15,828 bases of DNA from Chloroflexota bacterium (GCA_016210285.1 JACQUN010000081.1:1-15828), one strand, 5' to 3'. Positions 5,549 to 12,485 are shown, numbered from the stretch's first letter. A program made the numbers and translations. The notes: a model not told the origin generated them from the sequence alone.

Positions 5549-6856
5549 ATGGGGGTCTCGCAGGACACCAGGGGTCGGGCCAGGGTAAGGGGGCCTTTCT
5601 TCTACGGCTGGTGGATTGTGCTGGTGGGGTTCCTGGCCGATTTCGTCATGGTCGGGACGGGCAACTTCGCCTTCAGCGTCCTTATCGGGCCCATGAGCCG
5701 CGACCTGGGGTGGAGCCTGACGCTGCTTACCGGAGCCCTGGCCCTGCGCTCCGTCGTTGCTGGTGTCGCCTCCCCGCTACTGGGCGTGCTGCTGGACAAG
5801 AGGCACGGCGCCCGACTCATCGTGAGCATTGGCAGCCTGGTGGGCGCTGTTGCCCTGGTGGGCCTGGGCTTCGTGCGGACCCCCCTCCAGTTCTACCTGG
5901 TCTTTGGCGTGGCTGGGGCAGCGAGCATTGCCTCTTCCAGCCATCTGGTGACCAGCACCATCGCGGCCAAGTGGTTCGTGCGCTACCGCGGTCGTGCCAT
6001 AGCCCTGACGGCTATGGGCATCTCGGCTGGGGGAGTGGCCCTCATCCCCATCAGCAACCTTCTCCTGGGCGTGGTGGGGTGGCGGTGGACCTGGGTGGCC
6101 CTGGGGGTTCTGGCCTTTGTCCTGGTCACGCCGGCCTCGGCCCTGCTGGTGCGCCGCCGCCCGGAGGACCTGGGCCTCTACCCGGATGGGGCGCCTCATC
6201 CACCGGCTTCTGTGGCGGGAGGCAGGAGCGGGGAGGCCAGAGACACCTCCTGGACCCTGGCGGAGGCCCTGCGGACGCGGGCCTTCTGGCTGTTGCTCCT
6301 CGTCTTCAACGTGGGCTTCATCGGGCTGGCGGCGGTCCTCATTCACCAGGTGAACTACCTCCAGGGCCGGGGCCTGTCCCGAGACGAGGCTGCCTACCTC
6401 GCCACCCTCTTCGCCTTCTTCGCTCTCGGAGGGAAACCCATCTGGGGCTTCCTGGCGGAGCGGTTCCAAGCCCGCTACCTGGTGGCTATCATGGCTGTGG
6501 GATGTGCCCTGGGCGTGGTCCTCCTCTTGACCGTTCACTCCCCGGCCACGGCAGCAGCCTACGCTGCCGTGTACGGATTCTTCATGGGAGGAACGGCCCT
6601 GCTCCAGGGTGTGGCCTTTGCTGACTACTTCGGGCGCGAGTTCCTGGGGGCGATTCGGGGCGTGGCGGCGCCCATTGGAAGCCTCACCAACTCCCTTTCC
6701 CCCTTGCTGGCCGCCATGATAATCGAGAGCAGCGGGAGCTTCGCGCCTGCCCTGGGCCTCTTTGTTGTCCTCTACCTGTTGTCGGCAGGGTGCATCCTCC
6801 TGGCGCCTCCTCCGCGGAAGCGAGCACCATCGGTGGCGAGTGTGGAAGGGGCGTAG
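5549..6856 (+). CDS. Major facilitator superfamily transporter, first of a tandem pair
   Basis: This is a 435-residue polytopic membrane transporter, about 12 helices by hydrophobicity. It opens with FFYGWWIVLVGF (17-28), a start typical of the oxalate/formate antiporter and monocarboxylate-type MFS families. It has the loop 2-3 signature GVLLDKRHGAR (79-89; consensus GxxxDrxGxR). The middle cytoplasmic loop (about 205-235) contains RRRPEDLGLYPDG, followed by a six-helix second half. ATG 5549 has GGGGAGG about 6 bases upstream. The next MFS gene starts 2 bases after its stop, so the two are co-transcribed. The substrate is unknown, probably an organic anion. Aligned by eye it is a clear paralogue of its neighbour, so the pair arose by tandem duplication. 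Confidence 0.9.
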   Translation: MGVSQDTRGRARVRGPFFYGWWIVLVGFLADFVMVGTGNFAFSVLIGPMSRDLGWSLTLLTGALALRSVVAGVASPLLGVLLDKRHGARLIVSIGSLVGAVALVGLGFVRTPLQFYLVFGVAGAASIASSSHLVTSTIAAKWFVRYRGRAIALTAMGISAGGVALIPISNLLLGVVGWRWTWVALGVLAFVLVTPASALLVRRRPEDLGLYPDGAPHPPASVAGGRSGEARDTSWTLAEALRTRAFWLLLLVFNVGFIGLAAVLIHQVNYLQGRGLSRDEAAYLATLFAFFALGGKPIWGFLAERFQARYLVAIMAVGCALGVVLLLTVHSPATAAAYAAVYGFFMGGTALLQGVAFADYFGREFLGAIRGVAAPIGSLTNSLSPLLAAMIIESSGSFAPALGLFVVLYLLSAGCILLAPPPRKRAPSVASVEGA

Positions 6857-6858
6857 CC

Positions 6859-8154
6859 ATGCGCGCCTCCCATCCCACCCCTCCGGCGCCGCCCACGAGA
6901 CGGATATTCCACGGCTGGTGGATCGTCGCCACCGGCTTCGCGACCGACCTCGTTTCCATGGGCGTTGGCCTCTACGCCTTCGGCGTTTTCTTTGTACCCA
7001 TGCTGGCGGAGCTGGGATGGAGCCGCACCATGGTCTCCGGGGTCTTTACCCTCCGAACAGTCCAGATGGCCCTGGCGTCGCCCCTGGTCGGACGACTCGC
7101 CGATGCCAGGCAGGGGGCTCGCTGGGCCATTGCCCTGGGGGGTGTCCTGCAGGGGCTGGGAGTGGCTGGCCTGGCCCTGGTGCATGCCCCGTGGCAGTTC
7201 TACCTGAGCTATGGCGTGCTGGCCGCCCTGGGGCCGCTGGCCACGGGCAACCTGGTGACGGCGACCGTGGTCGCCAAGTGGTTCCGCAGGATGCGAGGCC
7301 GGGCGGTATCTATCGTGGTGACCGGTGGTGGCGTTGGCGGCGTGGTGGTCGTGCCGGTAGCCCAGCTTCTGGTCTCGCACGTGGGGTGGCGCGCGGGATG
7401 GGCTATCCTTGGCATCTTCTCGGGGGTAGTGGTTGCCAGCCTGGCGCTGCTGTTCATCCGGCGCCAGCCAGAGGACATGGGGCTTTCGCCCGATGGCCAG
7501 GTGGCTGGCGGGACCCCGGTGGCTGCCGCTGCGGCGCAGGAGAGGGCGACGGCGGGGGAAGTCTCCTGGACTCTGAGGGATGCGGTACGGACCAGGGCCC
7601 TGTGGACCTTGACCCTTGCCTTCGCCCTGGAGTTCTCCTCCGGGTTCGCCATGATTGTGCACATGCGCCCCTTCTTCGACGATAAGGACTTCTCCCCTGC
7701 GGCTGGCACTGCCCTGTACACCCTCTACTTCCTTTGCTTCGCTGTGTTCCGCATCCCCTGGGGCCTCTACCTGGAACGCGCCAACCTGCGGGTCCTGGCG
7801 GCCATCAGTTGCCTGGGCACTGCCGTAGGATGGCTGGGGGTGATGCTCAGCCCCAATCTGCCCACTGCGGTGGTGGCGCTCCTCTTCTTCGGCATCCTCC
7901 AGAGCGCAGCCCTTCCCCTGGCCTCTACCATCTGGCCCAGCTACTTTGGCCGTGACTCCCTGGGCACCATTCGAGGGGTGACCCAGCCGGTCCAGTTCGC
8001 TTTCAACGCCGTCACGCCGCTGCTGGCGGGCGCGCTCTTTGATGCCACGGGGAGCTATATGATCCCTTTCCTGATCTTCGTGGGGGCGTACAGCTTTGCC
8101 GGGGTGCTGTTCCTGCTGGCGGCGCCGCCCATGCAGCGGCTACAGAGGTCATAG
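6859..8154 (+). CDS. Major facilitator superfamily transporter, second of a tandem pair
   Basis: This is a 431-residue MFS permease paralogous to the preceding gene. Shared features in the same order are FHGWWIVATGF (17-27), ELGWSRT, the loop 2-3 signature GRLADARQGAR (78-88), RRQPEDMGLSPDG before the central loop, and an RTRALW segment at the start of the second half. The ATG at 6859 lies 2 bases after the upstream TAG and has AAGGGG about 8 bases ahead. An in-frame ATG at 6790 would overlap the previous gene by 67 bases and is less likely. It may form a heteromer with its neighbour or handle a related substrate. The 36-base gap to the convergent rimI-like gene holds only a weak CGCC/GGCG stem and no T-run. 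Confidence 0.9.
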   Translation: MRASHPTPPAPPTRRIFHGWWIVATGFATDLVSMGVGLYAFGVFFVPMLAELGWSRTMVSGVFTLRTVQMALASPLVGRLADARQGARWAIALGGVLQGLGVAGLALVHAPWQFYLSYGVLAALGPLATGNLVTATVVAKWFRRMRGRAVSIVVTGGGVGGVVVVPVAQLLVSHVGWRAGWAILGIFSGVVVASLALLFIRRQPEDMGLSPDGQVAGGTPVAAAAAQERATAGEVSWTLRDAVRTRALWTLTLAFALEFSSGFAMIVHMRPFFDDKDFSPAAGTALYTLYFLCFAVFRIPWGLYLERANLRVLAAISCLGTAVGWLGVMLSPNLPTAVVALLFFGILQSAALPLASTIWPSYFGRDSLGTIRGVTQPVQFAFNAVTPLLAGALFDATGSYMIPFLIFVGAYSFAGVLFLLAAPPMQRLQRS

Positions 8155-8190
8155 GGAGGCACAGAAAGGGCGCCGCGAGGGGCGACGAGG

Positions 8191-8865
8191 CTAGCTGATG
8201 ACCCGTCGGCTCTCGCCCCAGCGCTGATGGTGGGCCTCCACCAGGTGGCGGAAGCGGGCCTGGTACTCGGGGGTGGTGATGGGGACCGTGGTCATGATGA
8301 AGGCATCCTCGTTGTTGTCGGTGTAGTACCCCCGCCGGACGCCGTCGTTGTTGAAGCCGTACTTCAGGTAGAGGGACTGGGCCACTGTGTTGGAAACTCG
8401 GACCTCCAGAGTCACCACTCGGCACCCGCGCAGGGCTGCCAGCTCGATGGCGGCGATGAGCAACAGCTCGCCGATGCCCTGCCCCCGGTATGGGCTGCGA
8501 GCGGCGATGCCGGTGATGTGGGCCTCGTCGACCATGAACCAGGTGCCTACGAAGCCCGCGATGAAGTCGGTCGGCCCCTGTGGTTCCCAGGCCTGCCCCT
8601 CTGGGGAACCGCCCAGGGCGGCACGCACTCCCTTCGCCAGGCGATGGAAGAGCGGTGCGCCCGATCGAGACGCGGACGCCGGACCTGGAGGCGCGGCCTG
8701 GGGCTCGATGCTGGCTGGACGCCAGGCCACCAGATACCGGGCCACCCGGTTGCCCAGCTCCTGGCGGAGTGGGGTGGGCGGCCACATGCCAGGGAAGGCC
8801 TCCCGCTCGATCTCCGCCACCTGGGGGATGTCCCGCTCCTCCATCTGGCGGATGCCGTAGGCCAT
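8191..8865 (-). CDS. RimI-like GNAT N-acetyltransferase
   Basis: This 224-residue protein is a GNAT enzyme of the RimI group, which acetylates protein N-termini (ribosomal protein S18 in E. coli) using acetyl-CoA. The N-terminal strand-helix is GIRQMEERDIPQVAEIEREAF, and the acetyl-CoA pyrophosphate loop is YRGQGIG (126-132). The RimI-type tail LYLKYGFNNDGVRRGYYTDN (166-185) is followed by ED. Residues about 50-99 are an Ala/Pro/Gly-rich insertion between the core strands that ordinary RimI (about 150 residues) lacks, and a 35-residue C-terminal extension is also present. I chose ATG 8865 (AGGA 8 bases upstream); ATG 8910 is possible, giving 239 residues, but has no ribosome site. An extended -10 lies at 8926-8934, so it can be transcribed apart from the copper genes behind it. 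The substrate is inferred only. Confidence 0.85.
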   Translation of the reverse strand: MAYGIRQMEERDIPQVAEIEREAFPGMWPPTPLRQELGNRVARYLVAWRPASIEPQAAPPGPASASRSGAPLFHRLAKGVRAALGGSPEGQAWEPQGPTDFIAGFVGTWFMVDEAHITGIAARSPYRGQGIGELLLIAAIELAALRGCRVVTLEVRVSNTVAQSLYLKYGFNNDGVRRGYYTDNNEDAFIMTTVPITTPEYQARFRHLVEAHHQRWGESRRVIS

Positions 8866-8925
8866 GACCCTGTCCTGCTGGTTTCGGGGGGACTGCTCCG
8901 TAACACTCATGGCTGTCTGGTCAGG

Positions 8926-8934
8926 ATTATAGCA
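8926..8934 (-). promoter_or_regulatory. Extended -10 promoter for the rimI-like gene
   Basis: The minus strand reads TGC-TATAAT, a perfect extended -10, in the gap between the cytochrome c frame and the acetyltransferase. No good -35 is seen, which extended -10 promoters tolerate. Transcription would begin near 8919, only about 9 bases before ATG 8910 but 54 bases before ATG 8865, which favours the shorter protein. Confidence 0.5.
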
Positions 8935-8961
8935 CAGGACAGACTGCGTGTGCGTGATGCC

Positions 8962-9912
8962 CTATTGCAGCTTGGCTTTCAGGGTACGGAGGTAGTGCAC
9001 CAGCGACCAGAGATCCTCTGACTTCAGTGTGCCCTCAAAGGCGGGCATGGCCGTGCCTTTGAGCCCTTTGCTGATGAAGCGATAGATCCCCCCGTCGCTG
9101 TGCAGGGGCACATGGACTGTCAGGTCCAACGGCGGCGGGGTCAGGGTAGGGGCCAGGGGGCCGTCGCCGCGCCCTGCGGGGCCGTGGCACACCTGACAGT
9201 ACTGGGTATAAAGCTGAAGGCCAGCCTGGACAGTGCTCTCGCTGGGAACGAGCGGGTTCCGCTGAGAGGCAGCACTCTGGGTGGGAAGCTGGGCCGCGAC
9301 CAGGAGCGCCAGTCCGGCGACCTCCACCAGAGCCCCGACCCCCAGGGTGAGTCTCCCGGGGAGGCGAAGCCCCAGCTTCCAGCCGATGAGGACCAGGACC
9401 GCCCCCAGTGCCAGGAGTTCCAGGGCCACCTGGGTGCCTCTGCTAAAGGACAGCCGCACTGCGGGCGACACCGAGGAGACGCGGGCACTGGGTGCGTGAA
9501 AACGGAAGATGGTCCGCAGCTCGGCTTCGTTCTGCCGCTTCACCACGACCTCGGCCTGCCAGGGGCCGTCCAGAGAGAGGTCGCTCCCCTGGGCACGGAA
9601 CCGGCCAGGCCCTGCTGGAGCCAGCAGGGCCTGGCTCTGGCCCAGTTCAGCTCCCATGAAGATGAAGCGCAAACCCGCTGCGGAGGCCGCCGTGAGGGGC
9701 TTGCCCTTCTGGTCACGGAGCTCCACCTCGTAGGTATTCCACCCCACGTGGCCTGGCCCAACTCGCAGGGTGATGGTAGCCCCTCCGGTCTGGGCTTGGA
9801 GCTGGATGGGGCTTGGGCGGGATGCGAGCTCCTGGCGCGCTGGCGGCAGCGTGGTGAGCACCCCCACGGCCAGGAGCACCAGGACGGCCAGGAATGGCCT
9901 CCGCGCGCACAA
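8962..9912 (-). CDS. C-terminal part of CopD fusion: last CopD helix, YtkA-like domain, cytochrome c
   Basis: A 316-codon frame opens at TTG 9912. Residues 7-26 are a hydrophobic helix ending GVLTTLPPAR, the hallmark of the last CopD helix. Residues 40-140 form a beta-rich YtkA/FixH-like domain exposed outside the membrane. One membrane helix follows (about 163-183) and probably another (about 188-208). A monohaem cytochrome c domain follows, with CQVCH (C239, C242, H243) and a likely axial Met in GTAMPAF (M289). There is no ribosome site at the TTG, and the frame begins inside the CopC-CopD gene. I therefore infer that this is not a separate gene but the 3' part of that gene, displaced by a one-base frameshift near 9895. 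If expressed alone it would use an unusual start. The cytochrome would face the outside, where it could exchange electrons with copper or a respiratory partner. Confidence 0.8.
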   Translation of the reverse strand: MCARRPFLAVLVLLAVGVLTTLPPARQELASRPSPIQLQAQTGGATITLRVGPGHVGWNTYEVELRDQKGKPLTAASAAGLRFIFMGAELGQSQALLAPAGPGRFRAQGSDLSLDGPWQAEVVVKRQNEAELRTIFRFHAPSARVSSVSPAVRLSFSRGTQVALELLALGAVLVLIGWKLGLRLPGRLTLGVGALVEVAGLALLVAAQLPTQSAASQRNPLVPSESTVQAGLQLYTQYCQVCHGPAGRGDGPLAPTLTPPPLDLTVHVPLHSDGGIYRFISKGLKGTAMPAFEGTLKSEDLWSLVHYLRTLKAKLQ

Positions 9913-11167
9913 AGGTGCGGAAATGGGCCTGGACAGAGGGCTGTGCAGCCCGGGGTCGGACCCAGAGCAGGTTCAGTGCCCCCAGGGCCAGCATGAGGGG
10001 GATGAGCAGGAGCTTGGCCAGCAGCGCCTGGCCGTAGGCTGTGTCCAGGGCAGGGAGGAGCACCCCCACCTGTACCCACCAGCTATACAGCCCAGTCAGG
10101 ATGAGCACCGCCACACAGGGGACCGCCAACGCAGAGAAGCGGGGGACGAGCGCCCGGAGCAGGGCCCCTCGGGCCTCTTGTTGGGCACCCCAGAGAGCAG
10201 GAAACAGGGCGAGGACCAAGTGGAAGAGGCCTCCCAGCCAGAGTGCGGCCGCCACCAGGTGCAGCGAATCCATCGCTATCGTGAACGCTTCACCCGTGGC
10301 AGCGGCATGGCTGTTCAATGTAACGGTGAGGAGCAGCAGGATCGCGGCCCCCAGGCCGGCCCACCAGGGCCAGGCACCCCTGTCCCTGGTGACAGCTACC
10401 AGGGGCATGGCCATGCCCACCAGCAGCCCCATACGGGCCAGCCAGAGCAGGCCCCAGCGGCTGCCCAGGGCCGTCCCAATGGCTGCCAGAGTGGGAGGGC
10501 CTTCAGCCAGGGATGCGGCATGGAGAAAGAGGTATCCGATGCTGGCAGCCGCTAGGAGGACTGCTGCCCAGATGAACACGCGCAGCGCTTTCATCTTCCC
10601 TGGGGACAGCGCGGACTGGCCTTCAGCCCTGCGGCGGCGCTGCGTTTCCAGCCCCCTGAGCAGGAGGCCAAAGGCGAACCCGCCGGCAAGGGCAGCCAGG
10701 GCCAGGAAGGTGAGCCAGCGCAGGACAGGCTCCACCGGAGGGACGGCGGCCTGGGTGGCCCCAGCGGCAACCTGCTGCCCCTGTTCCCCTGGTAGGAGGG
10801 TGCCGACGGAGAAGGTGAAGAACCCCCTGGTCACATGACCGTCCGCCTGGGAGAGGGCACGCCAGGAAACGGTGTAGACGCCGGGGTCTAAAGGCTTCAG
10901 TGGCAGGACCATGACCTTGGGGTCAGAGGGGTCAATACGGTTGTCCTCTGCTGTTACCTGTGCGCCAGTCCGGTCAAGCACCTGGATTCGGCTGAACCCC
11001 GGCTCCAAGGGCTCGCTGAACCAGAGGCGCACCTCCTGGGGGCTTTGCTCCAGGACAGCCCCCGCAGGTGGGGACGAGCGCACCAGGTTGGCGTGGGCCA
11101 GGACGCTTCCTGTCAGGACAAGCGAACTGGCAAGAGCCAGCAGCAGGGAAAGAGCGACTCGTTTCAT
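9713..11167 (-). CDS. CopC-CopD copper resistance/uptake fusion, frameshifted at its 3' end
   Basis: This is a 484-codon frame. The signal peptide (1-24, cut after SVLA) would leave H25 as the mature N-terminus. A CopC domain follows (25-123), with the DGH motif (D109, H111); N-terminal His, Asp and His are the Cu(II) ligands of CopC. A CopD membrane domain (about 147-425) has about eight helices, including the His-bearing HLVAAALWLGG (303-313) and LTGLYSWW. After RTFVRAEA the last 59 codons turn into a Pro/Arg/His/Gly-rich stretch with no family likeness, while the expected final CopD helix continues in the next frame. Removing one base near 9895 gives a single 734-residue protein. ATG 11167 overlaps the stop of the 56-aa gene as ATGA. 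It is predicted to bind copper outside the cell and pass it across the membrane. Confidence 0.88.
   Translation of the reverse strand: MKRVALSLLLALASSLVLTGSVLAHANLVRSSPPAGAVLEQSPQEVRLWFSEPLEPGFSRIQVLDRTGAQVTAEDNRIDPSDPKVMVLPLKPLDPGVYTVSWRALSQADGHVTRGFFTFSVGTLLPGEQGQQVAAGATQAAVPPVEPVLRWLTFLALAALAGGFAFGLLLRGLETQRRRRAEGQSALSPGKMKALRVFIWAAVLLAAASIGYLFLHAASLAEGPPTLAAIGTALGSRWGLLWLARMGLLVGMAMPLVAVTRDRGAWPWWAGLGAAILLLLTVTLNSHAAATGEAFTIAMDSLHLVAAALWLGGLFHLVLALFPALWGAQQEARGALLRALVPRFSALAVPCVAVLILTGLYSWWVQVGVLLPALDTAYGQALLAKLLLIPLMLALGALNLLWVRPRAAQPSVQAHFRTFVRAEAIPGRPGAPGRGGAHHAAASAPGARIPPKPHPAPSPDRRGYHHPASWARPRGVEYLRGGAP
9890..9912 (-). other. Frameshift junction joining CopC-CopD to the YtkA/cytochrome c part
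   Basis: The upstream frame reads V-R-A-E-A up to GAG-GCC, and the downstream frame reads F-L-A-V-L-V from TTC-CTG. One A (position 9895) separates them. Without it the reading is VRAEAFLAVLVLLAVG, a smooth CopD helix. The total span 8962-11167 minus one base is divisible by three (735 codons). No classical slippery heptamer is seen, so a mutation or a sequencing indel is likelier than programmed shifting. Confidence 0.75.
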
Positions 11168-11334
11168 TCTTGTTCCTCTTCCTCCACCTCTTCCTCGTCC
11201 TTCTCCCTTGCCCTTCTCATTCGCACGAAGACCACCAGCACCCCCATGAGTATCAGAGGCAGCGCTTCGTCCCAGGTGCGCCCGGTGCTATGGGGCGGAG
11301 GTAAGGGAAGCATTGCAGGCCAGGGTAGAGTCAT
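11164..11334 (-). CDS. 56-residue single-span membrane peptide with acidic tail
   Basis: A short frame starts at ATG 11334 (MTLPWPAMLPLPPP...), with AAGGGGG 6 bases upstream. It ends in TGA overlapping the CopC-CopD start codon as ATGA, a classic coupled junction. Residues 1-20 are Pro-rich. Residues 24-38 (ALPLILMGVLVVFVR) form one short membrane helix, followed by a basic stop (RMRRAREK) and a run of Glu/Asp to the end (45-56). The orientation with the basic and acidic tail inside the cell follows the positive-inside rule. No family is recognised. The position between two copper genes, the coupled overlap and the ribosome site all support a real gene. An acidic tail could bind metal or a partner subunit. 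Confidence 0.65.
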   Translation of the reverse strand: MTLPWPAMLPLPPPHSTGRTWDEALPLILMGVLVVFVRMRRAREKDEEEVEEEEQE

Positions 11335-11347
11335 GGGTGACCCCCTT

Positions 11348-11382
11348 GGGGGTCGGTCCCCAGCCTACGGGAACCGACCCCC
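11348..11382 (-). terminator. Strong 14-bp hairpin between the YtkA-like gene and the 56-aa gene
   Basis: On the minus strand GGGGGTCGGTTCCC pairs with GGGGACCGACCCCC around a 7-base loop (GTAGGCT). The stem has fourteen pairs, one of them G-U. The wobble pair forms only in minus-strand RNA (C-A on the other strand), which argues that the minus-strand transcript is the functional one. It lies 8 bases after the stop of the YtkA-like gene. No T-run follows, so it may act as a stabiliser, partial terminator or attenuator rather than a full stop. Confidence 0.6.
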
Positions 11383-11390
11383 TGCACTGG

Positions 11391-12005
11391 TTACTTGCGG
11401 CGAATGGCTATCGCTACGCCTGCCCCAGCCACCACGAGCCCCAGCGCCCCGACCACAATCCCCACCACCCCGATGGTCCGGGCAGAGGTTGTGCCGTTCT
11501 CAGCGTTGCGGGCCGCCTGCTGGGCGGTGGTTACCAGGGGTACGAGTTGAGACGAAGAGGGTGCTTGCTCCGGGAACTGGGCCTCGGTGAGGGGTTGCAC
11601 ATCATTGAAGCGGCCCGGCCCCGATTCAAACCGCTCGTCCACGGGCGTGCCTTCTACTGTGCCGAAGAAACGGAAGGCCCAGGTGCCAGCGCGTGTGGGG
11701 ATGATGTCGGCAGTGTAGGCGCCTGGCCTGCCGAACTGGGCCCGCAGCTCCACATCCTTCGTTTTCCCGCCAACGAGGATCTGGGCCTTGAGGGTCTTCT
11801 CCAGCCCGTTGACTGGCTCCTTGGTCTCGGTGTTGGTGATGCTCAGGTCGATGCCGTTGGGCTGGTCCAGGAAGGCAGGCTCCACCCTGAACCCCACAAC
11901 AAACTGGTACTTGCCTACATTGCGGCGTTCGTGGGCCAGGGCTGTGGACACGAGGAGCAGACAGGCGAAGAGGGCCAAAGATAGAGAAAGGATTCCCCGT
12001 TGCAC
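11391..12005 (-). CDS. Exported, membrane-anchored YtkA/CopC-context protein
   Basis: This 204-residue protein has a signal peptide (1-24, cut after TALA) that would expose H25 (HERRNVGKY) as the mature N-terminus, as in the CopC protein downstream. Residues 33-118 form a beta-sandwich-like domain (FVVGFRVEPAF ... GAYTADIIPTRAGTWAFRFFG) resembling YtkA/FixH-type domains. A polar linker (119-175) leads to a C-terminal membrane helix (178-200) and a basic end (RRK). The topology is extracytoplasmic with a C-terminal anchor. The start is GTG 12005, supported by AAAGGAGG at 7 bases. It follows the His-rich gene by 50 bases and precedes the hairpin. I infer a copper-binding or chaperone role from the operon and from the exposed His. 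The family match is moderate, and the biochemical role is unproven. Confidence 0.75.
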   Translation of the reverse strand: MQRGILSLSLALFACLLLVSTALAHERRNVGKYQFVVGFRVEPAFLDQPNGIDLSITNTETKEPVNGLEKTLKAQILVGGKTKDVELRAQFGRPGAYTADIIPTRAGTWAFRFFGTVEGTPVDERFESGPGRFNDVQPLTEAQFPEQAPSSSQLVPLVTTAQQAARNAENGTTSARTIGVVGIVVGALGLVVAGAGVAIAIRRK

Positions 12006-12055
12006 AGGCAGACCTCCTTTGCAGATAGGCTGATGACCCAGAGCCGTAGCGGAGG

Positions 12056-12430
12056 TCAGCGGTTGGGGGGGTTGTGGGGGGGAGCGGAGTTCAGGCCTCT
12101 CCAGGCCACATCATGGGGAGGCCGGAGTGAGAAAAACGCCACAGGCAGCGCCAGGGGTGCAAGGAGCTGGGCCAGGAGCGGTAGCGAGACCAGCCCCACG
12201 ACCGCTGCGGCTCCGTCAGTGGGCATGAGGGCAACCGAGCGGTTGTCCTGGGCAGGTGTTCCGCTGTGATGGGGATGAGGAACCAGCCCCCAGCAGATGT
12301 GCTCCGCTGGGACAGGGTAGAGGTGGTCATGGAACGGCAGCCGCTCTGCAAGGTGATGGTCTACGAGCGGCCCCACGGCGAGGAGCAGGAGGCTCCACAA
12401 GCTAACAGCCGCGAGAGCGAGCATGGGCAT
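12056..12430 (-). CDS. His-rich two-span membrane protein, first gene of the copper operon
   Basis: This 124-residue protein has an N-terminal hydrophobic segment (3-22), an extracytoplasmic-type loop dense in histidine (H25, H26, H34, H36, H44, H52, H54, H55), a second membrane segment (about 74-101), and a Pro/His tail (H106, H119). The motif GPLVDHHLAERLPFHDHLYP reads as a conserved metal-binding stretch, not random sequence. Start choice is uncertain: ATG 12430 or 12424, neither with a ribosome site. A TAGAAT box about 9-14 bases upstream would start transcription next to the ATG, so the mRNA may be nearly leaderless. Being first in a run of copper genes suggests copper binding or sensing. 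I do not recognise a named family. Confidence 0.6.
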   Translation of the reverse strand: MPMLALAAVSLWSLLLLAVGPLVDHHLAERLPFHDHLYPVPAEHICWGLVPHPHHSGTPAQDNRSVALMPTDGAAAVVGLVSLPLLAQLLAPLALPVAFFSLRPPHDVAWRGLNSAPPHNPPNR

Positions 12431-12438
12431 GCATGGCT

Positions 12439-12444
12439 ATTCTA
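12439..12444 (-). promoter_or_regulatory. Candidate -10 box for the copper operon
   Basis: TAGAAT on the minus strand matches the -10 consensus at five of six positions. A start point near 12432 would lie 2 bases before ATG 12430. I see no sigma-70 -35 box at normal spacing, so another sigma factor, possibly the divergent ECF protein, could be used. Confidence 0.3.
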
Positions 12445-12479
12445 CCACAGCCGGGGTATCCTGGGGTGGCGTGCAGCGT

Positions 12480-12485
12480 TATAGT
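12480..12485 (+). promoter_or_regulatory. Candidate -10 box for the ECF sigma gene
   Basis: TATAGT matches the -10 consensus at five of six positions. No consensus -35 box lies 16-18 bases upstream. The predicted start near 12492 gives a leader of about 50 bases that is almost filled by the hairpin at 12505-12529. Confidence 0.3.

Noticed and set aside
5464..6624. A 386-codon open frame on the plus strand overlapping the first MFS gene
   Set aside because: The product is a Gly/Pro/Arg-rich shadow; the MFS frame has clear helices, signature motifs and a ribosome site.
9890..9912. Programmed ribosomal frameshift site in the CopC-CopD gene
   Set aside because: No slippery heptamer or clear downstream stimulator is seen; a mutation or sequencing error explains the data more simply.
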